This document shows positions 1-7,955 of a stretch of DNA of 64,000 nt, piece by piece. The translations under genes were made by a program, and so were the position numbers. Origin of the DNA: Caryophanales bacterium (GTDB lineage: Bacteria; Bacillota; Bacilli; Exiguobacteriales; Exiguobacteriaceae); contig CABIYO010000001.1 of NCBI GenBank assembly GCA_902362975.1, forward strand, positions 100,681 through 164,680, read 5' to 3'. How positions within the stretch are numbered: the stretch's first letter is position 1; every line of letters starts with the position of its first letter. The notes beneath the pieces are model-generated. The model was not told the origin of the DNA, searched no databases, and was given only the letters and a program-made list of their open reading frames with translations.

Positions 1-1
1 G

Positions 2-553
2 ATGAAGAAAGTGAGGGGGAATCTCCGTTTGACGTATGTGGCCGGAGATCGAGCGATCAAGGTGACTCAACAAGCGCGAGCAGCGTTACGGGCGATTCAC
101 CATACATTCTCGACAACGAATGAATCCGTTGCAGCCCGTGTAATCGAAGAACATACGATTCGTTTGGAACGCGAAAAAGAAATCAAAACGCTCGAAGAAC
201 GGATTGCCAAAGCGAAAGTGGAGGCCGTGTTGAAAGAAGATAACTATGTGGCCTTACATGTCGGGAGAACAGAAACGGAAACGTTGACGACCGCCATCAT
301 CGAACGAATCGCAGCAACAGGACGAATTGCCGTTGGCGCCAACTATGGAACGCAGAAATTGTTCGTCATGCATGATGGGACACAGGATATCGCCGTCGGC
401 ACATTCTTGAAAGCGGCGCTCCAAGAGATGAAAATCGGTCGTGGCGGTGGAAGCCATAAGCAGGCCCAAGCGCGTTTCACATCCGTAGCGGAACTAGAAA
501 AGGGAATCGAAGAAATCGTGAAACGATTGCAGGAAGGAGTTTTACCATGTTGA
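2..553 (+). CDS. Alanyl-tRNA editing protein, AlaX-L type (C-terminal part)
   Basis: This is the last 183 residues of a protein whose start lies before the window. The segment opening KKVRGNLRL then VAGDRA resembles the end of the AlaX/AlaRS editing region, and the C-terminus ends in a DHHA1-type RNA-binding module with the glycine-rich GRGGGSHKQAQA signature near residue 150. Free-standing AlaX proteins hydrolyse Ser-tRNA(Ala) or Gly-tRNA(Ala) made in error by alanyl-tRNA synthetase. The ATG at position 2 is probably internal, because family members of this type are about 390 residues long. No catalytic synthetase domain can be judged from this fragment, so the end of AlaRS itself is a less likely alternative. 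The stop overlaps the next gene by 7 bases. Confidence 0.75.
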   Translation: MKKVRGNLRLTYVAGDRAIKVTQQARAALRAIHHTFSTTNESVAARVIEEHTIRLEREKEIKTLEERIAKAKVEAVLKEDNYVALHVGRTETETLTTAIIERIAATGRIAVGANYGTQKLFVMHDGTQDIAVGTFLKAALQEMKIGRGGGSHKQAQARFTSVAELEKGIEEIVKRLQEGVLPC

Positions 554-975
554 TCATTCAATCGGGAAACGAAGCAGCGTTGATTGAACAGGCCAAACAA
601 GTTCGGGAGATCGTATTCGTTCAGGAACAAGGAATCGATGCGAGTTTAGAATACGATGATTTAGACGATATGTGTACACATGTGGTCGGGCTCCTTGACT
701 CCGAACCGGTGACGACAGCACGTCTTCGTCCCGTCGACTCGACTGTTGGGAAAGTGGAGCGGGTGGCGACGATTCAGGCGGCCCGAGGTCATGGATATGG
801 AACAGAGATCATGGACGAAGTCGAGCGTGTCGCGAAACGTCAAGGATTGGTCGAACTACGATTAGGGGCACAGCTGACGGCGCTTCCGTTTTATGAAAAG
901 CTCGGGTACGAGGCGTTCGGAGATGAGTTTTTGGATGCCGATATCCCACACCGCATGATGCGAAAAACATGGTAA
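547..975 (+). CDS. GNAT family N-acetyltransferase
   Basis: A 142-residue protein with the GNAT layout. An arginine/valine-rich strand (ARLRP, then VERVAT) leads to the acetyl-CoA loop (ARGHGYGTEIMDE, residues about 79-91), and a C-terminal LPFYEKLGYEAFGDEF segment is typical of the YjcF/ElaA-like subgroup. The substrate cannot be predicted. AGGAAGGAG lies 6-7 bases before the ATG, inside the end of the editing-protein gene, so the two are translationally coupled. The next gene is separated by a promoter and riboswitch, so this gene probably closes the upstream operon. Confidence 0.8.
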   Translation: MLIIQSGNEAALIEQAKQVREIVFVQEQGIDASLEYDDLDDMCTHVVGLLDSEPVTTARLRPVDSTVGKVERVATIQAARGHGYGTEIMDEVERVAKRQGLVELRLGAQLTALPFYEKLGYEAFGDEFLDADIPHRMMRKTW

Positions 976-1011
976 TCCTTTTTTGAAATATCCCATTTTT
1001 CTAAAAAAAGG

Positions 1012-1040
1012 TTGGCAAGAAGATTTCGTTTTGTTATAAC
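1012..1040 (+). promoter_or_regulatory. Sigma-A promoter of the lysine operon
   Basis: TTGGCA (1012-1017) and TATAAC (1035-1040) are separated by 17 bases, placing transcription start about 10 bases before the lysine aptamer. Each hexamer departs from consensus at one base. Confidence 0.7.
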
Positions 1041-1057
1041 TAATACTAACAACTGAC

Positions 1058-1227
1058 AGATAGAGGTTGCGAATGACATGAGTAAGCTTGGTTGAAACGG
1101 ACGCACTCCGGACCGAGCCGAAAGGGGAAATTCGCCGAAGTCGACGTTCACGTGCGTGTGAACGAAGGCTGGGGTAGTCGTGAACAACGCCTACACTGCC
1201 ATGGTCAACTACCATGGAGCGCTATCT
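1058..1227 (+). promoter_or_regulatory. Lysine riboswitch (L-box) aptamer upstream of lysC
   Basis: The leader carries the L-box signature in order: AGATAGAGGTTGCG, an AGTA element, GGGGAAATTCGCCGAAG, a CTGGGG segment, and a closing ACTGCCATGG...CCATGGAGCGCTATCT. The first and last six bases (AGATAG/CTATCT) form helix P1. A rho-independent terminator follows at 1267-1314, so lysine binding is expected to terminate transcription before lysC. The position in front of an aspartokinase-led lysine operon fits fully. Confidence 0.92.
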
Positions 1228-1266
1228 ACGGAACGATTCTTTAATCGTTTTTCAACTGCGCGTACA

Positions 1267-1314
1267 AGCGGCAGACCGTAGGGAGAGTGCTTCCTACCGG
1301 TCTGCCGCTTTTTC
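1267..1314 (+). terminator. Riboswitch expression-platform terminator
   Basis: AGCGGCAGACCG pairs with CGGTCTGCCGCT across a loop that itself contains complementary bases. A U-run follows at 1310-1314. It sits between the lysine aptamer and lysC. Confidence 0.85.
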
Positions 1315-1346
1315 TGTTGGTGGACATCTTGAAAGTGGGGAACTTG

Positions 1347-2543
1347 ATGACAACCGTACTGAAATTTGGTGGCAGCTCCGTTGCCACAATCGAACAAATA
1401 CAAGCCATTTCGGACTATTTACAGACACGTGTAGCGACCGGTGAAAAATTGGTCGTCGTCGTATCGGCGATGGGCAAAACGACGGATTCGCTCCTGTCGC
1501 TCGCCAAACAAATCACGGATCGCCCGATGATTCGCGAACTCGATCGGCTACTCGCCGTCGGGGAAGAACAGACAATCAGCCTACTCAGTATCGCCTTGAA
1601 CTCACGAGGCGTGCCGGCCATCTCTCTAACGGGACAGCAAGCCGGGATCGATACGATGGGCATTCATACGAAGAGCAAAATCAAAGCGATTCGGAAAGAA
1701 GTGTTACACGAGAAGTTGCGTCAATACGACGTCCTGATTGTCGCCGGATTCCAAGGCGTAAATGAGGCGGGAGACGTCACGACCCTTGGGCGTGGCGGTT
1801 CGGACACGACAGCCGTCGCACTGGCGGCCGTCCTCAGTCAGCGTTGTGAAATTTATACGGACGTCGCGGGTGTATATACGACGGACCCACGAATCCATCC
1901 GACGGCGAAACGGCTTGATACGGTCTCCTATGACGAGATGATGGAGATGAGCGCACTCGGTTCAAAAGTGATGGAGATGCGAAGCGTGGAGCTCGCAAAG
2001 AAATATGACGTCAATATTTTTGTAGGGAAGACGCTATCGAGCGAAGGAGGAACATGGATCATGGATACGGCGCAAGCGATGGAACAGAAAGCAGTCACGA
2101 GTGTGAGTGTCGTCAAGAACGTACTCAGTGTTTCAATCAAACATATTCCGCATACGGCGGGAGTCGCAGACATCTTTGAACGATTGTCAGAGCGACACGT
2201 CAACATCGATATGATTTCACAGACGGCATTCGACGGTGAAGTATTCCTCTCGTTCACATGTCCGCTCGATGAAGAGGCATTTTTAGAAGAGGCACTCGCA
2301 GAGTTGACAGCGACCTTGCCTCAAATCAAAATTGATCGTCACACGGAACATGCAAAAGTTTCGGTCGTCGGAATCGGCATGCGAGACGCGACAGGCGTCG
2401 CATCAGAGCTCTTCGCGACATTCCGCGAGATGGGGATTCCATTCTATCAAGTCACGACATCAGAAATCAGTATTTCCTATACGATTCAAGAACAAGATGT
2501 GGAAGCGGCAGTCGCAGCCATTGCGGCCCGGTTCAACTTATAA
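1347..2543 (+). CDS. lysC: Aspartokinase (lysine-regulated type)
   Basis: Aspartate kinase phosphorylates L-aspartate in the first step towards lysine, methionine, threonine and diaminopimelate. The 398-residue protein has the N-terminal kinase motif KFGGSS (residues 6-11), a GRGGSDTTA nucleotide/aspartate segment around residue 150, and two C-terminal ACT domains after about residue 240. The start at 1347 gives the usual N-terminus. The in-frame upstream ATG at 1287 falls inside the terminator hairpin and is unlikely. Single-chain length and ACT layout match the LysC (aspartokinase II) type of Bacillus. Expression is controlled by the lysine riboswitch immediately upstream, and an internal start probably yields a separate small subunit. 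Confidence 0.93.
   Translation: MTTVLKFGGSSVATIEQIQAISDYLQTRVATGEKLVVVVSAMGKTTDSLLSLAKQITDRPMIRELDRLLAVGEEQTISLLSIALNSRGVPAISLTGQQAGIDTMGIHTKSKIKAIRKEVLHEKLRQYDVLIVAGFQGVNEAGDVTTLGRGGSDTTAVALAAVLSQRCEIYTDVAGVYTTDPRIHPTAKRLDTVSYDEMMEMSALGSKVMEMRSVELAKKYDVNIFVGKTLSSEGGTWIMDTAQAMEQKAVTSVSVVKNVLSVSIKHIPHTAGVADIFERLSERHVNIDMISQTAFDGEVFLSFTCPLDEEAFLEEALAELTATLPQIKIDRHTEHAKVSVVGIGMRDATGVASELFATFREMGIPFYQVTTSEISISYTIQEQDVEAAVAAIAARFNL
2061..2543 (+). CDS. lysC: Probable aspartokinase beta subunit from an internal start
   Basis: An in-frame ATG at 2061 (residue 239 of LysC) is preceded by AAGGAGG at 2044-2050, ten bases upstream, which is as strong as the initiating sites of neighbouring genes. Translation from here would give 160 residues comprising only the two ACT regulatory domains. 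In B. subtilis, aspartokinase II is known to be an alpha/beta enzyme whose beta subunit of about 163 residues starts inside the same gene. The match in size, position and ribosome binding site suggests the same arrangement here. This is inference until the short protein is seen. Confidence 0.6.
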   Translation: MDTAQAMEQKAVTSVSVVKNVLSVSIKHIPHTAGVADIFERLSERHVNIDMISQTAFDGEVFLSFTCPLDEEAFLEEALAELTATLPQIKIDRHTEHAKVSVVGIGMRDATGVASELFATFREMGIPFYQVTTSEISISYTIQEQDVEAAVAAIAARFNL

Positions 2544-2555
2544 GGAGGTAGCACG

Positions 2556-3551
2556 ATGTATAACGTAGCAGTCGTCGGTGCAACAGGTGCCGTCGGACAA
2601 AAAATGATTGACGTTTTAACGGAATATGAATTTCCAATCAGCGAACTGAGACTCTACGCTTCAGCCCGCTCGGCAGGAAAGACGGTCGAGGTGAATGGGC
2701 AATCGATTGTGATTCGTGAATTGACCGATGCGATTTATGCGGACCCAATCGATATCGCACTCTTCTCTGCAGGTGGGAGCATCAGTGAACAATATGCCCC
2801 TCGGTTGAGTGAGCAAGGAGTCATTGTCATCGATAATTCAAGTGCATTCCGAATGCAAGAAGGAATTCCACTCATTGTGCCGGAAGTGAACCGAGTCGAA
2901 CTCAGTCCGGAGAGAACGCTCATCGCGAACCCGAACTGTTCCACGATTCAATCGGTCGTGGCGCTCGCGCCTCTAGCGGAAGTATACGGACTGACACGCG
3001 TCGCGTACACATCTTATCAAGCGGTATCGGGATCCGGTCAAAAAGGGATCGATGACCTCGAGCGCGGTGCGCGCGGAGAGGAACCGACGAATTATCCGTA
3101 TCCGATTTATGATAACGTGTTGCCGCACATCGATGTGTTTCTAGAAGATGGCTACACGAAAGAAGAACAGAAGATGATGGGTGAGACACGTAAGATTTTA
3201 AATGCGCCAAACCTCGGGGTGACGGCCACTTGTGTCCGGGTGCCGGTGCGAAATAGTCATGCGGTCTCGATCACGGTGTCGCTCGAGCGAGATGCGACGG
3301 TCGCAGAAGTGAAAGCAGTCCTCGCCGATGCACCAGGGGTCGTGTTAATGGACAATCCATCCGAATTGACCTATCCGACACCGCTCGATGCGAACGGGAC
3401 GGATGAGGTGTATGTCGGACGAATTCGCCGAGACGATTCACAACCCAATACGTTCCATCTTTGGTGCGTTGCAGATAACGTCCGAAAAGGGGCGGCCGCG
3501 AATGCCGTTCAAATCGCACAATGTATGATTAGTCAAACAGCGACAAAATAA
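2556..3551 (+). CDS. asd: Aspartate-semialdehyde dehydrogenase
   Basis: Reduces aspartyl phosphate to aspartate semialdehyde with NADPH, the branch point of lysine and threonine/methionine synthesis. The 331-residue protein begins with the dinucleotide motif GATGAVG (residues 8-14) and carries the catalytic cysteine in NPNCSTIQ (Cys128). AAGGAGG lies just before the ATG, 12 bases after lysC, so it is co-transcribed. Length and motifs are those of the usual bacterial enzyme. Confidence 0.95.
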   Translation: MYNVAVVGATGAVGQKMIDVLTEYEFPISELRLYASARSAGKTVEVNGQSIVIRELTDAIYADPIDIALFSAGGSISEQYAPRLSEQGVIVIDNSSAFRMQEGIPLIVPEVNRVELSPERTLIANPNCSTIQSVVALAPLAEVYGLTRVAYTSYQAVSGSGQKGIDDLERGARGEEPTNYPYPIYDNVLPHIDVFLEDGYTKEEQKMMGETRKILNAPNLGVTATCVRVPVRNSHAVSITVSLERDATVAEVKAVLADAPGVVLMDNPSELTYPTPLDANGTDEVYVGRIRRDDSQPNTFHLWCVADNVRKGAAANAVQIAQCMISQTATK

Positions 3552-3563
3552 GGGGGAGATGAC

Positions 3564-4445
3564 ATGTTCACAGGAGTGGCGACAGCACTAGCTACCCCGT
3601 TTCAAGAAAATGGGCAGTTGAATCTAGAAGCATGGGCGGCATTAATTGAAGACCAAATCCAAGAAGGCGTGACGGGGCTCGTCATTGGCGGGACGACCGG
3701 CGAAGGGATGACAATCACTGATGACGAGTTTGAGACATTGCTCGTTCGCGCGGTTGAGGTCGCAAACGGTCGAGCCGTGATCATCGCGGGGACCGGGTCG
3801 AACAATACAGCAGTCAGTATCGAGAAAACGAAACGGGCCGCCGAACTTGGTGCGGAGATGGCGATGGTCGTCACACCGTACTATAACAAGTCGACACAGG
3901 CCGGACTGATTGCTCACTTTACCGCGATTGCGGATGCGTCACCGATTCCGCTCATGCTCTACAATGTTCCGTCACGAACGGGTGTCGCCTTGGCACCTGA
4001 AACGGTCGGTGAGCTCGCGGAACATCCGCGCATCACGGCCTTGAAAGAAGCGAGTGGGGATATCTCGGTCATGGCGCAGATGATGGCCCATATTCCGGAA
4101 GGGTTCACCGTTTACTGTGGAAATGACGATCAAATCTTGCCGTACATGGCTTGGGGCGCACAAGGGGTCGTCTCCGTTTTATCAAACGTCTATCCGGGAG
4201 CAACGGTCGCGTTGGCAGACGCCCTATTGGCGGGTGATTTGCAGACAGCACGTACGTGGCAAATTCGTTTACTCCCGGTCATCGATGAACTTTTCGCAGA
4301 AGTGAATCCGATTCCGGTGAAGGCGGCGCTTCAAGCGCGAGGTTTTGAAGTCGGCGCGCCACGCCTACCGCTCGTTCCGATGAGCGCGACGGCTGAAGCG
4401 AAATTACTGTCGGCGATGGAGCAATTCAATGAGGTGAGACAATGA
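3564..4445 (+). CDS. dapA: 4-hydroxy-tetrahydrodipicolinate synthase
   Basis: Condenses pyruvate with aspartate semialdehyde in the first step committed to lysine and diaminopimelate. The 293-residue TIM-barrel protein shows GGTTGEG (Thr44/45), Tyr107 in TPYYNKS, Tyr133 in LYNVPSRTG and the Schiff-base lysine in ALKEASGD (Lys161), so the catalytic set is complete. It follows asd by 12 bases behind a GGGGGAG-type binding site. Its stop overlaps the dapB start (ATGA), which indicates translational coupling. Confidence 0.95.
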   Translation: MFTGVATALATPFQENGQLNLEAWAALIEDQIQEGVTGLVIGGTTGEGMTITDDEFETLLVRAVEVANGRAVIIAGTGSNNTAVSIEKTKRAAELGAEMAMVVTPYYNKSTQAGLIAHFTAIADASPIPLMLYNVPSRTGVALAPETVGELAEHPRITALKEASGDISVMAQMMAHIPEGFTVYCGNDDQILPYMAWGAQGVVSVLSNVYPGATVALADALLAGDLQTARTWQIRLLPVIDELFAEVNPIPVKAALQARGFEVGAPRLPLVPMSATAEAKLLSAMEQFNEVRQ

Positions 4446-5191
4446 ATGTTCTCATCCATGGGTTTGGCGCAATGGGACGCATTGTCGAAGAGGTCGCTCA
4501 TGCGCAAGGTGTAAACGTAACGGCAATCGTCTCACCGGGAAGTGATGAACACACGGCAACTTTGAGTGAGGTAGAGGCACCCGTCGATGTCGTGATCGAC
4601 TTTTCGAACCCGGCGTTACTCCCTGGCTTACTCGCGTTCGGACGGGAGCGCAATATTCCGCTCGTCATCGCGACGACCGGCTTCACACCGGATGAACTGG
4701 CCGAGATTGAAACGGCTTCACAAGACATCCCAATCTTCCAATCTTACAACACCTCATACGGGATCGCGCTCTTGAAGCAGTTGCTCGACCAACTCGTCCC
4801 ACTCACTCTCGGGTATGATATTGAAGTGATTGAGGCACACCATCGAAAGAAAGTGGACGCACCAAGCGGCACGGCAGAATTATTGGCACGTGCCATCGAA
4901 GCGAAGCGTGACGTGACACCGATTTACGAACGAACGTCACGTAGGGAAGCGCGTGGAGCTGAAGAGTTAGGAATGCATTCCATTCGGGGTGGCACGATTT
5001 TCGGTGAGCATACCGTGCTCTTCGCCGGAGATGATGAAATGATTGAATTGAAACATACTGCGTTATCGAAACGCGTCTTTGCAAACGGGGCCCTTGCCGC
5101 TGCGGCAACGATCATCGATCGCCCGGCAGGACTTTATAATCTATCGAACTTATACGAGGAGGCTACTCATGTTACTCACAAACGCTTATGA
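4442..5191 (+). CDS. dapB: 4-hydroxy-tetrahydrodipicolinate reductase
   Basis: Reduces the DapA product to tetrahydrodipicolinate using NAD(P)H. The 249-residue protein starts with a Rossmann motif (GFGAMGR, residues 7-13) and has the family signature [14 protein letters not shown] (residues 132-145) with the paired histidines and lysine of the active site. It is coupled to dapA by a 4-base overlap. Its 3' end overlaps the start of dapH by 23 bases, so the last residues are encoded inside the next gene. Confidence 0.94.
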   Translation: MNVLIHGFGAMGRIVEEVAHAQGVNVTAIVSPGSDEHTATLSEVEAPVDVVIDFSNPALLPGLLAFGRERNIPLVIATTGFTPDELAEIETASQDIPIFQSYNTSYGIALLKQLLDQLVPLTLGYDIEVIEAHHRKKVDAPSGTAELLARAIEAKRDVTPIYERTSRREARGAEELGMHSIRGGTIFGEHTVLFAGDDEMIELKHTALSKRVFANGALAAAATIIDRPAGLYNLSNLYEEATHVTHKRL

Positions 5192-5876
5192 AATCGCACA
5201 ATATATTAAAGATGCTAAGAAGGAAACACCAGTTAAGCTTTACGTCAACGGTCAATTGGCAGGTCTTGAAATCGAGGAAGCGAAAGCATTCGGAACGGAT
5301 GAATCGAAACTGTTCTTGACGACGGCAGAACGCGCTGCGGCATTCTTAGAAGCCAATGCATCGGTCATCACAGATTCACATCTTGAATACGACCGTCGCA
5401 ACAGTGCCGTACCGATGCTTGATACGACACGACTCAATGCCCGAATTGAACCAGGCTCGTTCATCCGAGACCATGTCCAAATCGGAAACAATGCGGTTGT
5501 CATGATGGGAGCTGTCGTCAACATCGGAGCGGTCATCGGAGATGGTTCGATGGTCGACATGAACGCGGTCATCGGAGCGCGCGGCACGCTCGGGAAGAAC
5601 GTTCACCTTGGCGCGGGTGCCGTGGTCGCAGGTGTCCTTGAGCCACCTTCAAAAGATCCGGTCATCATCGAGGACGGTGTCATGATCGGGGCGAACGCGG
5701 TCATCTTAGAGGGCGTTCGCGTCGGTGAAAATGCGGTTGTCGCGGCAGGCAGTGTCGTCACACAAGACGTCCCCCCAGGCGTCGTCGTTGCGGGAACACC
5801 GGCACGAATCATCAAACAGAAAGATGAAAAAACTTCTGAAAAAACGCAACTTGTTGATGACTTACGCTCTCTCTAA
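5169..5876 (+). CDS. dapH: Tetrahydrodipicolinate N-acetyltransferase
   Basis: Transfers acetyl from acetyl-CoA to tetrahydrodipicolinate, the first step of the acetylated diaminopimelate branch used by many Bacillales. The 235-residue protein has an alpha/beta N-terminal domain and a left-handed beta-helix of hexapeptide repeats from about residue 95 onward ([20 protein letters not shown] pattern). The start at 5169 has GAGGAGG just upstream and gives the family's normal N-terminus ([17 protein letters not shown]). The longer reading frame from 5079 is only an open extension into dapB. Confidence 0.93.
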   Translation: MLLTNAYEIAQYIKDAKKETPVKLYVNGQLAGLEIEEAKAFGTDESKLFLTTAERAAAFLEANASVITDSHLEYDRRNSAVPMLDTTRLNARIEPGSFIRDHVQIGNNAVVMMGAVVNIGAVIGDGSMVDMNAVIGARGTLGKNVHLGAGAVVAGVLEPPSKDPVIIEDGVMIGANAVILEGVRVGENAVVAAGSVVTQDVPPGVVVAGTPARIIKQKDEKTSEKTQLVDDLRSL

Positions 5877-5884
5877 CGTATAAT
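5854..5884 (+). promoter_or_regulatory. Possible internal promoter before ilvE
   Basis: A perfect TATAAT (5879-5884) follows the dapH stop, with TTGATG (5854-5859) 19 bases upstream. The spacing is long, so this is weak evidence for separate expression of the last three genes of the operon. Confidence 0.3.
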
Positions 5885-5925
5885 AGACAGAAAATATAAA
5901 AAATGAGGAATGGGAGAGTTGCATT

Positions 5926-6852
5926 ATGGAACAGTATGGACAATGGATGTGGAAAGACGGGGCTTGGATTGAGCCGACTGACGCAAACACGAGTATCATG
6001 ACACACGCGATTCACTACGGAAGCGGGTTTTTTGAAGGAATTCGCGCGTACCACACGGAGGAAGGTCCTGCCATCTTCCGGTTACGTGAACACTTGGAGC
6101 GACTCGTTCGCTCGTGTGCATACTACCACGTCACGCTACCGTATACGGTAGATGAACTCGAACAAGCCACGATGGAATTGATTGAGCGAAACGGATTTGA
6201 AGCATGCTACATCCGTCCGTTCGTCTTCCTTGGAACACCATGGCAAGCACTTATGCCGACTGCTGAGACGAAGGTACATGTTGCCATCTCGTGTTGGCCG
6301 CTCGGTGAATACTTTAACAAGACGGTCGGGATCCGAGCGAAAGTGGCCTCGTATCGCCGCGTGTCATCTACCATGATGCCTATGCAAGCGAAAGCGGCAT
6401 CGAACTATATGAACTCACAGTTATTAAAAGGAGAGGCGCTCCGTGACGGATTCGACGAAGCAATCGCCCTTGATATGAACGGAAATGTCAGTGAGGCGAG
6501 TGTCGCGAACATCTTCCTCGTGAAAGGAAAAACAATTACGACACCGTCCCTTGATTGTTCTGTGTTAGATGGCATCACACGCCAAACGGTGATGCAATTG
6601 GCTCGCGAGGCCGGTTATGAAATCGTCGAGCGCCATATCGGACGCGATGAGCTCTATGTGGCTGATGAAATCTTCTTAACGGGAACGGCAGCCGAGGTGA
6701 CGAGCGTCATCGAGGTCGACCATATCTCGATTGGTGGAGGTGTCCAGACGGTTGCGACCGAAATGTTGACACGCTATCGTGAAGCCGTAACAGGACAGCT
6801 TCCGGAACACCGCGATTGGATCACGTTCGTGAAATCAGCAGTAAAAGAGTAA
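5926..6852 (+). CDS. ilvE: Branched-chain-type class IV aminotransferase
   Basis: A 308-residue fold-type IV PLP transaminase. Visible motifs are HAIHYGSGFFEGIRAY (residues 28-42), the probable PLP lysine in MQAKAASNY (Lys156), VSEASVANIF with Glu190, and LTGTAAEV near the C-terminus. The N-terminal signature and IRPFVFLG favour IlvE over D-alanine aminotransferase or aminodeoxychorismate lyase. IlvE interconverts leucine, isoleucine and valine with their 2-oxo acids. Its place between dapH and the racemase/lysA genes is notable: known acetylated-pathway operons carry the diaminopimelate deacetylase around here, so a role in the transamination step of lysine synthesis is possible but unproven. 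Confidence 0.75.
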   Translation: MEQYGQWMWKDGAWIEPTDANTSIMTHAIHYGSGFFEGIRAYHTEEGPAIFRLREHLERLVRSCAYYHVTLPYTVDELEQATMELIERNGFEACYIRPFVFLGTPWQALMPTAETKVHVAISCWPLGEYFNKTVGIRAKVASYRRVSSTMMPMQAKAASNYMNSQLLKGEALRDGFDEAIALDMNGNVSEASVANIFLVKGKTITTPSLDCSVLDGITRQTVMQLAREAGYEIVERHIGRDELYVADEIFLTGTAAEVTSVIEVDHISIGGGVQTVATEMLTRYREAVTGQLPEHRDWITFVKSAVKE

Positions 6853-6866
6853 AGGAGCTTTGCACG

Positions 6867-7955
6867 ATGGGAGTCACAATTGACTTAAATGCGATTCGCG
6901 AAAACAAACGCCGGATTGAAGCACTCGGGCGCCCCGTGTTTGCGGTCGTGAAAAACAATGCCTATAACCTAGGAATGGAGCCAGTTGTGACGACTTTGTA
7001 TGATGAAGGAGTCCGTCACTTCATGGTGACCACGTTAGAAGAAGCGCTCGAAGTACGAACGCATGCGGAGTCGGCTCGCGTCCTCGTCATGAATCCGGTA
7101 TATACGTGGGAACACGTGCATGCCCATGATTTTGACGTCGCAATCGGCTCGTATGAATGGCTCGTTTTGCAGCGGGAGCATCTCGATGGCGTTCGCCTTC
7201 ATTTGAAACTAGACGTCGGCATGAACCGATTTGGTGCCAAAACGTTTGAAGAAGCACTACGGATCGTCGCCTTCTGCCAAAATGAAGGATTGAACCTTGT
7301 TGGATTATGTACACATTTTCCGCTTGCGGATGCAGACAATGCCGAAGTCGAGCATAGCGTCCAAGTCGAACGTTTTGCCGACTGGTCGACACGCTTGATG
7401 GAACGTCATACGTTTGAACTGATTCATGCCGCGAACAGTGCGGCCACGCTCCAAGACGACTCGCGCTTGCACCATTGCACACATGTGCGTGTCGGTATTT
7501 TCTTATACGGTTATTCATCGGTCGAGCCGGTTGAGTGGCTCGTACCTGCGTTTTATTGGGAGACAGAAGTGGTTGCCGTCCACGACATCGAAGCGGGGGC
7601 TCATGTCGGGTATGGAACGGGATATACCGCGGAATCGAAAGAACGGATTGCTGTCTTACCTGTCGGATATGGGGATGGATTGATGCGAGCGAGACGTCAT
7701 TTACCCGTTCACATCGAGGGGAAAGCATACCCGTTCGTCAGTAACATCTTTATGAGCCATAGCTTCATTAAAGTCGACGAAGACGTACAAATCGGTGATC
7801 GCGTCGCATTATATGGGATCGAAACGAAAATCGATGACGTGACACGTGTTGGCTATGCCAACAACTCAGAACAGCTCTGTGCCCGTTCATGGCGTGTTCC
7901 ACATCGCTTTGAAGGAGGAATTGTATGTACACCACCAATCAATCAGAATGTTTGA
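6867..7955 (+). CDS. alr: Alanine racemase family protein
   Basis: A fold-type III PLP enzyme of 362 residues. The PLP lysine sits in VVKNNAYNLG (Lys29; the usual motif is VKANAYGHG), the C-terminal domain carries GYGTGYTA with the probable second catalytic tyrosine, and VGYGDGLMR follows. Start 6867 has AAAGGAG nine bases upstream. Alanine racemase supplies D-alanine for peptidoglycan. A paralogue (alr2) also lies in the Staphylococcus aureus dap operon, so its place here is precedented. Because of the altered lysine motif, an amino-acid racemase of other specificity cannot be excluded. Confidence 0.8.
   Translation: MGVTIDLNAIRENKRRIEALGRPVFAVVKNNAYNLGMEPVVTTLYDEGVRHFMVTTLEEALEVRTHAESARVLVMNPVYTWEHVHAHDFDVAIGSYEWLVLQREHLDGVRLHLKLDVGMNRFGAKTFEEALRIVAFCQNEGLNLVGLCTHFPLADADNAEVEHSVQVERFADWSTRLMERHTFELIHAANSAATLQDDSRLHHCTHVRVGIFLYGYSSVEPVEWLVPAFYWETEVVAVHDIEAGAHVGYGTGYTAESKERIAVLPVGYGDGLMRARRHLPVHIEGKAYPFVSNIFMSHSFIKVDEDVQIGDRVALYGIETKIDDVTRVGYANNSEQLCARSWRVPHRFEGGIVCTPPINQNV

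Noticed and set aside
1214-1444. ORF across the lysC leader
   Set aside because: It runs through the riboswitch terminator and into lysC in another frame; the RNA structure explains the sequence.
7087-7728. 213-residue minus-strand ORF inside the racemase gene
   Set aside because: It is a shadow frame of a clear PLP-enzyme gene, with no binding site and Arg/His-rich composition.
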